64,000 nucleotides of DNA, taken from contig JALIRH010000043.1 in the NCBI GenBank assembly GCA_023055505.1, positions 568,001 through 632,000 on the forward strand, in the 5' to 3' direction. Positions within the stretch are counted from its first letter, which is position 1; the number at the start of each line of letters is the position of its first letter. The notes below the pieces were generated by a model that was given only the letters and a program-made list of their open reading frames with translations, was not told the origin of the DNA and did not search any database. A program made the translations under genes and the position numbers. Of the stretch, positions 12,301-25,715 are shown piece after piece. This DNA is from Callipepla californica brunnescens (lineage: Eukaryota > Chordata > Aves > Galliformes > Odontophoridae).

Positions 12301-15300
12301 GTAAGGGCTATTACCTGCTGGAGCAGGTGGCTGCTCTGCAAAAGGATCATGCTGGAATGGGTCACCTATGCAGGACAGAAAAATCATTTGTTTTATCCAC
12401 TATTTAGCAAGATGATAAAAGTTTGAAAATATCATTTACTCAACAGTTGGTCTTCAAGGTCTCATGTAAGCCATTGGTCACTTACTGCCTTTGAAAGGGT
12501 CTGCTCCCTTAAATGGATCAGATTTAAAAGGATCTTCTGACTGGAATGGGTCTGTGTGCAATTCTTGTGTGTTATTGGTGAACATCAAGGCTTTATTCTT
12601 AAATGGATCATCCTAAAAAATAAGACAACAAAGTATTGACTTAAAGGAAACACAGTAAATGATTTAAATAGTGCTGGAACTGTCACAGCAGAAGAAAAAT
12701 AGTAATGCATTTTGGAAAGCAAATTTCTCTCTTCTTTTTATTTTTTATTTCAAATTAGGGGTAAATAACAAATCTAACTATTGCAAAATACTCTGAATAA
12801 CACTATGAACTTTGTCTTACCATCGCTCCATAATTGCTTCTTTCTGTCTGCCCAAGGCCTTCACTTATGTCTGCTAGATTTGTCAGGCTACCACCATTAA
12901 CTCCATTGAGAGCTTCGTTATATTCTTCTATACTCTTATTGACTTCTTGATGGCTCTCTTGAAGCTGAGAAAGTTTACTTCTTGCCTAAGTAGTAAAAAA
13001 TTATTCAGTATGTTAATCGTTCAGTAACAAAACTGAAGGGTGCAGCTATTACTGAATTGGTTACTTCAGAGATTCAGTAAGAAGACACACTCCTTTCATC
13101 CACAGTTAAAACACAGCTGCAAGACAGTTGCTTCCCCACTCCCTCTGAAAACCCTCTCAGGAGTTAAACTACTTCTGACTCAGACTGGGAATTAACCTAC
13201 AGAGCAACAATCAGAAAGGCTTATTTCATGCACTGCGATTCTCTTCTGTAAAGTCATCTTTCTCGTTGATGTTCAACTTCAGCACGTTAAAAAAGAAAAA
13301 TGTCATGCAAACTACAGTGAATACCTGGTTTATTTCTTCCTGTGTTGATTTTAAAGACTTGATTATTGTTTCAAGCTGCACTTTTCCAGCCTGGATACTC
13401 TGCTCTAACTGTGTCTCCTCTTGCTGGAGGCGATTCAGCTCTGCTTTTGCTCTATTAAGATCATCTTCCTGTGATTTCAAATCAGATTCCTGAGACTGAA
13501 TCTGCATTTTCAGTGATGAAATCTGAAACAGAACATTATAAAAATCAGAGAGAAATCTGAAGTAAATGTACCTCAATTCATTACGTTGTGAATTTATACA
13601 AAATAGAAAGCTGTAAAGCAACCTATCAAGTGCTGCAGAAGATAAAAACCATAAGCCAAAGAACTGCATGCTTATTACATTACACGTAATTTTCAGCATA
13701 AGCATGCAGGAGATTCAATAAAACCAAGAACTATTAATATCTTAAATGACATAAATACCACACTAATTGTAAAGGTAATTAAAGATTGTTTCAGTGGTTA
13801 CCCTGGAGTTTTCAGAACGTGATTCCTTTTCCACTGAGTATTTATCGAGTATTACAAAGTTGATTTTTTTTGTTGTTGTTTTAAACTCTGGTAGAGTTAA
13901 ATTTGTACAGCTGTATAAGACTCCTTATACGCCTCCTTGCATGGCACTGAACACCAGGTTTCAGATAACTGTGTCCCCCTGAAAACCTACCTTTAACTCA
14001 AAATACTGACAAGAGGTTCGCAGTGATAAAAATGCACACTGCTGTCCACAGACTGTCTGCTGGGTCAGGAATAATGTTTCTGACTCTCCTAATGGGCTGA
14101 ATATTTCATGTATTCAAAGAACAGTAACAATTTTTGAAGGCAGGGACTCCTGTAGATCATCTGGTGGAATGCCATATTCATAACCATTATGAAAGTTGTG
14201 TAAGTTAACAAAATCCTTTTCGGATCTCTGTATTTATGTGGAAACTGCTATTTATGGTTGAAAAATTACAGACAGAAAAAGTCTGTTTATGAAATGAATG
14301 CAACTTCCTTCAACAAAAGACACAATATACTTGAGGATCTCTAGGATAAACATACACTCACCACCTGTGTTTCCTCCTGGCATTTCTGCCTTACATCATT
14401 CAGCATATCCTTCAGTTTGGCTTTCTGTTGGTCCATTTCATCCAGGCGGTCCTGGGCATCTTGTTTCTGAGCCTCAAGCTCTTGCAAGTTACTTGTCTCC
14501 CTATCTAAATCATTTTGCAGTTCCTGAGGAAAGTCACACAGTTTGTAACTCACATTTAGCTCACGCCTTATGGGAATGATCAAGCACAGAGAAACAGGCT
14601 GGCACACTCCACAAGATTTCCTATGTCACAATTTCCTGCGTGCACTTTCTTTCAGCAGGAACTTGTAGATGACATTGCACAAATCAGTGCCCACAAGACA
14701 AAGTAACTGTGATGCAGAACACACATAACTCAGTTATCTTTACTCTGAAAAACAATACTCTTAGAGCAATGGTTTCCTAAATTACAGTGTCAAACACTAA
14801 CTAGAAGACATTTCAAACCATTTGTGTATCATGATCTATTACATTAATGAGCATCAGAATAAGCATTTATGATGGAGAAAAAGAAACTATAGACTTTTGT
14901 GTAAGTTAGAGAAAATTCCATACAAGGAGGAGATGTGTTCAGAAACAACATAAGGAAAGACAGAACAAAGACAGCTTTATCTTCACTATATTATTTTAAG
15001 ATTACAAAAATCAATGATTATAAGCAGAGGAGTTTTTACCTGAACTTCATTCGTTTTCTGTCTAATTGAGTCTTCCTTTTCCCTAATGTCTTGCTCTAGA
15101 GAGTATTTTTCTCTGAAAGATAAAAAATGTTTTCATGATTAGTAAAAAAAACACATCACACATTCAAGAACCAACCACCATTACCAACTTCAACGACAAG
15201 CAGTAAGTAGATGATTATAAGAAAATAACTGTATCTGACATATCAGTACGAGAAACTTCATTGGTTTTCTTACTTCAAGATTTACAGTTAATGGCCTACA

Positions 15301-18300
15301 AGTATTACCTCTGCAGCTGTGCAATTTCTTGACTAATGTCATCCAGTTCTTTCACCCCTGTAAATTCTCCTGATCCAACAGAACTTGAACTATCCTGTTA
15401 AGAACAAAACAGCCTATTAAAACACAGCTGTGACAGATCTTCCTCTACAAAGGATGAAAACAAAGGTGGGACACAATCCTCTTGATATGAGAAGTCAAAA
15501 ACATTACACAACAACCACTGAGTGCCATGCAATTCTCCCTGTGAGACAGGAGAATTTTCCCACTGTGCACATAACAGATAGGACAGCTGAAGTACACAGC
15601 AGTTAAAGAACATGCACAGTGTCAACAAATAAACTGCAGGCACTGGTAAAGTTTAAATTCAGAAACTAAAACTGCACCTCTGCAACAGTCTACAGGAAAG
15701 TTTCCAGGGAACTCAGAGAAATTAATGATATTTAAATGTTCTTGAACCCTGCCCAAACTGAAAGTTTCTGAAATTACACCTGATTTACTGAGAGTAACTC
15801 CTACAGCCACTCAGGTACAGATTTGTACAGTCACCAAGTTAAAATGAACTGCCAAAGTCAAAGAAGACAAGTGCAAAGAGATGCGAAGGTACAGAAAAAA
15901 CTTCTAAGTCCAGCACACGAACAATTTTGCAACGTTGCAGTTACTCACACGACGCATTTCTGTTAGTGCTGAGATTTCAGTTCCTACAGGAGTCAAGTAA
16001 CCTGACAGAGTCTACAGAAAAAGGATACAGGAAAAACCTTAAAAGGACTAGAGCAATAGCAACAAGAGAAACACATTCAGACTCAAAAGCTGGTTAGGAA
16101 AAGTAGAAAAGTAATGGAAAATGCTACTTATTTTACAGACAGAGTAATTGTACTGACATGGCAAAGCGTTCATTAATGTAAGCTTCAGAAACAGTGACAC
16201 ACTATTAAGAAAAGGAACAGAAAAACAGAAGCCTGTTACCCTCCAGATTCCCATTAAGAGAATTTCACATTCTCATGGGAGGAATTTGGTCCTGGCCACA
16301 GCCAGGGACAGACTACTATAGCAGTCTTTCATCACTTCCTAAAGAAGTTTAAAAAAAACCCACTTCTTTGTGACAAAGGAGTATTTCTCTATCTCAGCTT
16401 TTCTCAGTTACTAATAAAATGTACTTCTGCATTACTGTCTTACACATTTCAAAATAGACATAAATTTTTGACAGCACAAGGAAACACTGCTAAGATGAGA
16501 TGAGCAACAAAGCAATTCATTACCATCATATTGAAAAACAAACATTATGAAATCAATGCTCAAAGATCAAGGCACATCAGCTCTGTGCATCCATTACTTA
16601 CCTGTATGGGCGTATTCCTCTCTGTGGGAGGGATCATATCTGAGGACAACACTTGTGGAGGATCGATCCCTTTACTGACCTTCTGTTGAATGAGATACAT
16701 TGCTAGTGCAAACTGATCTTTGCTTAGCTTTCCTATCTGTCTTGTATCTGCCAAAGCCCTGGTAAAAAACAGATCATACTTACAAAGAAAGGAACTACTC
16801 TTCTTTACCAAAAAGTCTGAAATACAAAGACATAGACAATTTTCTTTTGATTCAGTCTCATCAGAGCCTCATTCCAGTGAAAAAGCTCCATAAACAGAGC
16901 AGTTTTTATTAAGACACACTGAATAGAAGAGCACTATTCTGAGAAAAAAACTTTAGAGCACTAGAACAAAAAATAATCAGAACTCAGTCTGATCTACACC
17001 CCTCTCCCAGGAGAGCCAAGGAGAACTTATTTCTCTCTTGATTTTTAATGTAGCCCATACGTCATTAATTGTGCAACAGGACAAGCAAATGAGGCTGACG
17101 GCTTTTTTTAATTATTATTATTTTTTCTTTTAGTGTTAAGGTTACAAATTTTGGATGGATAAACTGCCTTCTCAGATCAGTGAGTTGCAAAAATATAGCT
17201 ACTAGGGAATTCTTACCATATATGTGCTAGGAGATTCTGAGACAGACCTGAATGCATAAAAATGTCCTTTACTTCTTGGCCACTCACAAAACCATCCATA
17301 TCTGTGTCTGTTTTTAAGAAAATGTCATCATATCGCATCTTCTCAGACATTGGCACAACCCAATTCACAGACTGCTGCAAAAGAAGGTTTTGTATTTCAG
17401 TAGAAATACTGAAAGAGTCAAAAGGCACCGAGTACAGAACACACAGCATTACTGGACGTGCAGCATGCTGAACGTATCTGGCAAAATCTAAGCTGATTTG
17501 TAAACAATTATTTCCTTTTTCCCGTGAATGCTTTAGCTGAATACCTACCTGAATTAATAAATGCTAATGAATAGCTATTATATTCATCAGCTGGAATATG
17601 CTCATTCCTTGAAAATACAGACCCAACCTCCTCCACATTGGAATTTCAGAAGGCAGATTACTGATTTCTATTTTTTTAATAAATAATACCTTTCTATGGA
17701 AAGTGAAAATTCTCCATGAGGATTTGCTACACCTCATGTTCATGCACCTACAATTCACGTGCTCTTTTTCCATTCTCTGGTCATTTTCTCCATTCAAAAA
17801 GAAACGTATTTTAAGAAGAATGTTTATGTGAGGAAGCAATTCCCTCTCCACCTCCCTCCCCCCAACAGTTTACTGATATGGAAGAGAAAAAAAAAATCAC
17901 ACCTGTGCTTGTTTGATGCTGTGCTTGGGAGACAAACTCCCCGTGCTGTTCAGACTTTCTACACTACCATGAGATGGGGTAGAACGTAGGCTGTCTTTTG
18001 GTGGAGGACTCGCAGAGAGAACAGGAACTGCACCAGGAAAGACAGGGGTCTTCTTTCTTTTAGAAGGTGGTATGAGAGAAGGGGGTAACAGTGAAGGAAC
18101 AGGCTCTTTCTCGAGAGCTCTATAAACCAAATGCATTGCCTGCAAAGGCAAAGAAGTCAGATATAACAAGTTAACAATTTAGAAGAGAAAGGAATGAGAT
18201 TTTCCAGTACCAGCAGTTTACATATTAGTAAAACAAACACTGTAAGATTAGAGAGACAAGCCAGAGAGCATGATTTTGAATGTTATTCTAAAAACATTAA

Positions 18301-21300
18301 TCTCGGTGACACAGACAGGAAGGTTTTGTGAAAGACCATAACTGCATGTGAATGATTTAAATCTAAAACAGAATGCAGCAGAGAAAGCTGCAGAGAAACA
18401 GCCAAGCGATTTGCTCTAGCAGATGCACTGTGAATTGAAAACATAAAGCAACCTACCACAGCAAACTCATCTTTGTCCAGGTGACCATCTTTATCAATAT
18501 CACTGAGATCCCAGACCTACAGCATTTGGGACAAAAACAAGTTACATTCTATGCCTTTGATATTAGCTTTGCCATATTAAGCATGCCCTCTATCAGCTTC
18601 TGGCAGATTCTGGTGAATTATATTAGATCTAGCTGAACGTTCTCTTGTGAAACAGACTGGTTTTGAGTTTTCTGGCAACATGAATCGAGTGTTTTGTGGA
18701 AACACTGGCTCTAATAAATCCAGCACACAAGATGTATGTTTTTCATCTCCCTGTGTTGCAATTAAGGATTCATCAAACTAACTAAAAACATCCAGAGATG
18801 TTTTTGTGATTCTCCAGATGGTGTATGCTAACACATCATCCCAGTTTGCTTCATAAGAAAGTTAAGACATTTTAGAAAAGTCAATATATTTCTAATTTGT
18901 GTTTCTCTCCAAAATATTTAGTTTCCCATTTCAGTCAAAAAACATGTCCACCCCTCAGAACGTTCTGCAAGAGAATTTAAGCATCTGTCAACTTGATTTC
19001 ACAATTACACCAAGTACAGGCAATGACAGATGCAAAATGTTGAGTACTTTAACACCTGGCCATCAGTGGATACTGATGAACCATTTATATTGATAGAGTG
19101 CACAGATTGATTGCTAGACTGCAGCTCAGCCCCCTGCCCCCTTCACTGTATATAATAATGCAGACACAGCTCTTACATAGGACATATAAATTCTCTATCA
19201 TGTCAACATGCAGAGAGAACACTGAGGAGCTTGCTTTAAAGTGAAGCTGAAAAATACTTCAAGGTTCGTTGCTCTTGCATAGAATGGACATACTAAAGTC
19301 AGATGTATTTATAAATACATGTGAAAAAAATACTTGGCAATTTCACAGCTACGATGGACTAGGATGTTGTAAAGTGCTCTCTTACACAAACAGGAGACAG
19401 ATTTAATAGTATGGCTAACAACTTGCATTTGGAAAAGTGACAAACCAGTGGAATACAACGTTATAAAAGCTATTATGGTCTAGGAGAAAATGATTTGGTT
19501 TTCTTGTTTTTGTTGTTTTTCATTTGTTTGTCTTTAATACAAACACAGAATTTCCACCTCTTAAAAAGAACAAGGAGATAAAAGAACCAATCCACTCTAG
19601 GGTCCAAATTACAATTATTATTCTTAAGTGGATGACTTCAGACTCTACTTAACATTCTTACTTTATAGCATGCACTTGATGTAAAATCCAGCTAAAACCC
19701 CATTTATGCTGATAAATTACACTTTAATATTAAACACTGCAAGTAAGAGTGGCTAAATAGAGAGCAGCTCAATCTAAACAGCATACTTACCCTTCCTAGG
19801 ATATCAAGAGGTAGCTTTGAATTCATCAGAACTGGTTTTACTTTGTCTCCTGAAAGTAAACCATTTACTGGCAAAAGGCTTTCAAAAATACCATCAAACT
19901 TTGCTTTTTCTTCCACCTAGTTGGTAAGAAATAGCCTGAATGAGTAAAAAAGTGTGCCTGCGTGAGTGTTGAAAATGAGATCTTGCAAGAAGTTAAGACT
20001 GGTCAGTAGAGCATTCATGTTAGATTTCCAAGCTTTCCTGCAAGTGCCACCCTGCTTTAGGAGCTCAGCTTCAAGGCTAAGGTTGTGATACCCACGAGAT
20101 TGCTGCATGCAGTGTGTAAAGTACATGTCTGGAGTGCTCTGAAAGGACAACAAATTCTGATTACAACACTCCTGAAAAGATTTCAAACAAACTAAAAAGT
20201 ATTTGTTCCAAAAGATCAGCTTCCCACTTCATGGCACAACATTTAAGTAAAAGAGCACATAAGAAGTCATTTCAGAAAACGTTTGCAACTGCAAAGCAAG
20301 CAAATACAAACTTTTCAAGGCATGTATCAGAAGCTACTTTACTCCACTGACATACAGTGTATTATCACTAAATACTGTATGAAACAAAGCTTTACATTCA
20401 TTCTTCAGGATGAATTTGCTGAAATGCTTCACTGCACTCAGTGGGGCTCTTTATACAAGCATCAAAGTGCCACTATTAGGATTCTGGAAGAAATCCAGGG
20501 GGAAGATTAAAATTCACTGTGTCTTAAAAACATCACACCCAGGATTGTCACAGTCTTATTTAATACTTAATTCAACTCCAAGGCCACACTCCAATATTCC
20601 TTACTATGCACAAGTCTGCCATCAGTAAGGAAGGACTTCTGAAAGGGGAAATGTATTTGATACAAAATTCTCTCCCTGGGAATACTAGAGACAAGGAAAA
20701 CATTTAAAGAATGGATGGAATGTTTTGTCTTTCACACTTACCCTAACAGCCCAGTGAGTCTCTGTTGAAGGCGGAGTGATCAGCAAGGGACTGCCAGTGT
20801 CATGCTAAAATGGAAGTTTTATTTTTACTTACACACACAGACAAAGCTGTAATCACAGCCATTACTGCACATCCTTGTTGACATAGTTCAAAAATCATCT
20901 CCCCCATAAGCACAGGTTTCAGCTACATCAGCTAAAACGCACTGAACAAGCTGAGCACAGTTAAACTCGCACTGATTCTGCAGCCCAGGATGGGGCTGAA
21001 ACACATCACTCAGGAAGCCAGGGCTGCAGCAGAGGTGACTGTGGAACAGCCTGATGGCAACCTGAAGTCTCAAAACCGCCACACGTATAAAACAGACCAC
21101 GGCCTGTCTCAGCTGAAGCCTTATTTGTCATGCAGTGCATGCAAACACTCAGGTGTAGGTTACTCACGAATTTCGGAGGTGGCACAGTCAGGTTCAGACT
21201 GCTCAGGGTAACCTCGTGGCCGTTCTGCGCGCACGCGACGAGCCGCAACGCGACATAGAAACCCTACGGACCAACAACAGAGCTCTGTTAAAACAAGCAA

Positions 21301-24300
21301 GCACTTCAACTCACCCACTCCAATAATCCACTGAGGATTTCTACCAACAGCGTACGCGTGACCCCGAGGAAAGCACAGAAAGAACAGATCCACAGCCCCA
21401 CAGTGTACTGCACAACGGCCTCGCTGCTGTCACAGAGCATTCACAAAAGACAGTAACACAGAACAAGGAGCAAAGAACCTCAAAGCCAGTTTTTAAGGAC
21501 TGCCTCATCACTATTTTTAACATTTTTTCTTCAGAATTGATGACATTCAGAAAACAAGCCAACAGTTTTTTTTTTTTTTATTTACCTGTTTATCCAAGTA
21601 CCCTTTACCTTCTGGATCAGCCAAATCCCATATCTGGGGAGACAGAAAATAAAAGCCATTGAAACTCTAAAATAAAATTTAACTCACCTCAACGATTAAT
21701 ACTGTATGTCTTTTCAAACCGTTCACTGCAACTGCCAAGTCGTAAAATATAGCTCTATTTAATTCTCAAATTATCAACAAAAACATTACACTAGAGGCAG
21801 GTTTTCCTCACAGATCCCTACAAAGCCCAGAGCAAGACCCCAAAAGCTGTTATCAGTCTGTGGTTAACCTGGTGCTCAGAGGATCCGATCCGCATTCCAT
21901 CTCACTCACTTTCACTAACCCCTTCTGCGCAGTGAAACAAGAGCACAGATAATTACTGCAAAAATTGTCTCTTTCTTCCAACTTACTTTCCCAAGGACGT
22001 TATCAGACAGACCTGACTTCTTAAGAAACAGCGCGGCTTCGTTTGCCCCAACTCTCCCCATGTATGCTGGATCTACCTGGAAGACACGAGTCTGCATTCA
22101 ACTGAAGGATGCCATGAAAGCAGAGAACAAGAAATGAAATGTCTAATTCATAAGGAGTTACCGAAGCATGAAGATAGCACCCAGCAGGGAGAGCTTATAG
22201 AAGTTCAGCAAGGGAAAGAGCAGAAGAAAATTGTACTCCAATCTCCTTAAAAACCTACCTGTTTGTAGTAAGTTTCGTACAATGGAATCCCAGCAGAAAA
22301 CTGAAAAACAGAAGAAAATAATGAACTGCAATCAAAGCCAGCAAACACAAAGGGGCCTGTGCTCTTGCTGCAGAGGCAGACTTCTCTTGCTGAGGCTCCA
22401 AAGAAATGAGAACTGCATTGCTACCAACCCCTAATTGGGGTCAGTGACAGACACTGGGATGTCGAAACGTCCCCAAGCACGCTCGGCTCAGTCGCTCTCC
22501 ACCTGCAGGACATTAGTCAGACACCCCACAAAGGATTCTTTCAGTCACTGTCACCTCCCAGCCGCCACCTTCCTCCCCAGCACCCAAGCAGGGTTGGTTC
22601 TGCCCACACCACTGAGAAGGGAGGGAGAAACAGGACAAAAGAAAATGAAGAACCACGAGGAGCATATTACACAGGGAATCCTCCTGTATGTTTAAAATAA
22701 ACAGGGCAAACCTTAATTTAAGGAGCTGTCCAAATTGACTGACTTATTTATTACCAGCCAACACTGAGCTCCTTGAACATCAATTATTGTACCATAGCAC
22801 CATTTTCAGAACTTTCTTAAACACACTGCCCACTGAAACATCGCATTCTCCACACCCCCAGGTGCCCTGGCTCCTCCAGAGGTAGGACAAGAGCTTCAGA
22901 AGGAAGCTGTGACCATCACGCATAAACCTGACTCATCCTTCTGCTAGCTGAACGAGCAGCATGGATAAGCATTGTGTTCCTGTCCAGAGCAGGAAACACA
23001 TCATTCAAAGATGAGGAAATAGGAAACAGCCTGTCCAACTCTGAATAAAATGTAGTATGCTTCAGCCAACTACGCCCGAGCGGACACCTCCCACTTCTCA
23101 GAGAGCCCAGAGCTGCTGGCCAGAGCCAGCTCCAAGCTCCTCCAACCCATCTGGCAAGCATCCTAGAGAACGCAGAGACCAGATTCATACCAGATAGAGC
23201 AAACCACTCAGCAGCAGCGTGGAATGATCTCATCCTATCGCCAGCCACTCTTCCCATCCTCGTCTGATACTGTCACCATGACATACAGCTCCCTCACCAG
23301 ACAGAGGAGGCAGGAATCCAGGCTGATGTGCTTGGTGCTGAGAGGTTTCCTCCACAGCAGTGTGAATGCACCCAAGTGCTGCTGGAAGCACTTCATCACC
23401 CCACTCTTGCTTAATCTCTGCAAAATTCTGCCTTTCTGATCGATTTACCCAAATGAGTGCATCTTTGTGATGAAGCGAGCAGACAAAATGGGCTCAAGAG
23501 ATAAAAATAGCACAGCTGCATATCCACCCATCGCACCGTGTTATCATTCCAGATCAGCCTGTAATTTGACAATATCTTCTGATAAAGAACCCACACAACG
23601 CGCGTCAATGTTGGCAATCAGAAATAAACACCTGAACGAGACGGCAGTGGATGCGTGGTTAACAGACATAACGTGTTACACACACTAAGTATGGTAACAC
23701 TGCTCTGTGCCCACTCCCACTCCCAGGAACGCCATTTAGGACCAGCACCTGACACCACCTCCCATACAGTCCCTTCAGAACTCTCATGCCTTCTGGTTTC
23801 ACCTCTAAAGTGATTTTCCAGACAAATCTGAAGTTTAAAGCCTGCACTCCTACAGCAGAGCTGGTATACACACTATGAGTACACGCACACAAATAAGGCT
23901 TCGTGTCCCTTAGTACAGATATGGGAAAAAGGGAGCAGTAAACTGCTGCCATCAGAACAATTACCAGACTAATTAGTTTAGCAGTATTAGTAAACTAATA
24001 CTAAACCAGCAGCCCTCTTTCCTGAGGTCACATCAGGCCCACAGAGGACGCTGCATCAGATGAACCATTTTTGCTTCGTGCCCTCCTGCCTCACAACATT
24101 CTTCTGGCTGCTCTCGTCACGTTACACCGTGGATAAGAATAGGTACTTTGAGAGGGGAAAATCCAGAGTCCCACAGAGATTAAAGCCAAAAGATGACAAC
24201 TGCTGCCCCAAAAAGATGACCTCTGCCCTGACTCTCCCTCCGAGGATCCTGAGCTGTCTCAGAAGACAGACTGACAAAACAATCAGTGCCGATCCAACAC

Positions 24301-25675
24301 CTCTGAGACCGCTCTCCAGAGGCTGCACGTCAGACACGCCTAGCAGAGTGGAAAGGCTAGAGATAAGGTGACCAAATATTCAAGACAATAAAGTTATCAA
24401 AGGTAAATCAAAACCGGTTTCCATTGCTACTTAACCGAGAAGTGATTTTACAGGCTTGCTCACAAGCTTTCTGTGCACAGCCATCTTAACCGAGGACAGC
24501 TGAGACTCGTTCAGCTCGGAGCACGCTGCAGGCTACACATCTGAGCTTTCCTTCCTAAAAACAGAACGTCACAGAACAGGAAGAACACCGTAATTCAATT
24601 CATGTATTAAAACAAATATATCTAAATGCTTTCACATGTCTGCACTACACACATGTTGCTCACGGCTCCGAATTCGTTGCTACCAACATTCTGAGGCTCC
24701 AACACCGCGGCCGTGTAACTCCTCCTGCTCCTCCCCATAGCGCTCCTGGCAGGGCGAGTATCCTTGCAGCCATCATGAAATTGAGGCCATTAACAGAAGA
24801 AGTTTATTCATTTCCAGCAAAATCGTTCCCTGCCCTCACCCCTGCTAGGGTTCTCCTGACAGCTGAACACAGAAAGAAGTATTTCTCTTGAAAATGACAA
24901 CGCTTCCAATTTATTAATTGTAAAATAAGGCCAGAATAGCAGATGTATTCACAGAATATATCCACAAGGGCTCTTTTTTCCCCTCAGGACAATGCAGCAC
25001 GTCATACAAGACACAGTACGACTGACACCATCAGAATCTGCCGTTTCTAGTGAAAGAAACACGTGGTGTAACGCTACCAGTGCGCAACAACAAACCCTTC
25101 CACGTCTAGAGATTATTTGACATCCATGTTTTGCAACGCGCTGCTTCCCGTGAAAGCTTTTGTCAGCAGTTTGTACACTTGTGGACGTGTCAGATCTTTC
25201 TGAATGTTCGTTTAATTACGAGATGTTAATCAGGAGCCCTCCTGCTACCCACAAAGCAGCGCTCTCTCTTCATAAGGGACACAGCAAGTCAGCACAACTT
25301 CATAAGGGACACAGCAAGTCAGCGTTACCCAAACACAACGCAGCTTCGCTACAAGACAACTTGCAGTGTCACAAAGGACATCCCGCAGGAGCCGGGGCTC
25401 GGACTCCGGGACCCCCGGGGTCCCTTCCAGCTCGGGACGTTCTGTGCTCCCAGGGAAGTTTATGACTACAAAGAAACAGACGTATCTGAAGAATGTGAAT
25501 TAGCAGCAGCAGTTGTTACAAACTCCTGCCCGGCCTAACCACGATGAAGACGCTACATTTTGATTCTCGATCACGGGATTCCTGTTTTCATTTAGAGCAA
25601 ATAAGTAAACCGAGCATCTCCACGGACGGAACGATCACACCGCTCGGGTCTGAATCCTGAGGGGGGAACGGCGGC

Positions 25676-25715
<40 letters not shown>

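Noticed and set aside
22916..23257. 113-aa minus-strand open frame in EPS15L1 intron 1
   Set aside because: Composition is protein-like, but there is no recognisable family, no matching splice sites and no neighbouring exon in frame.
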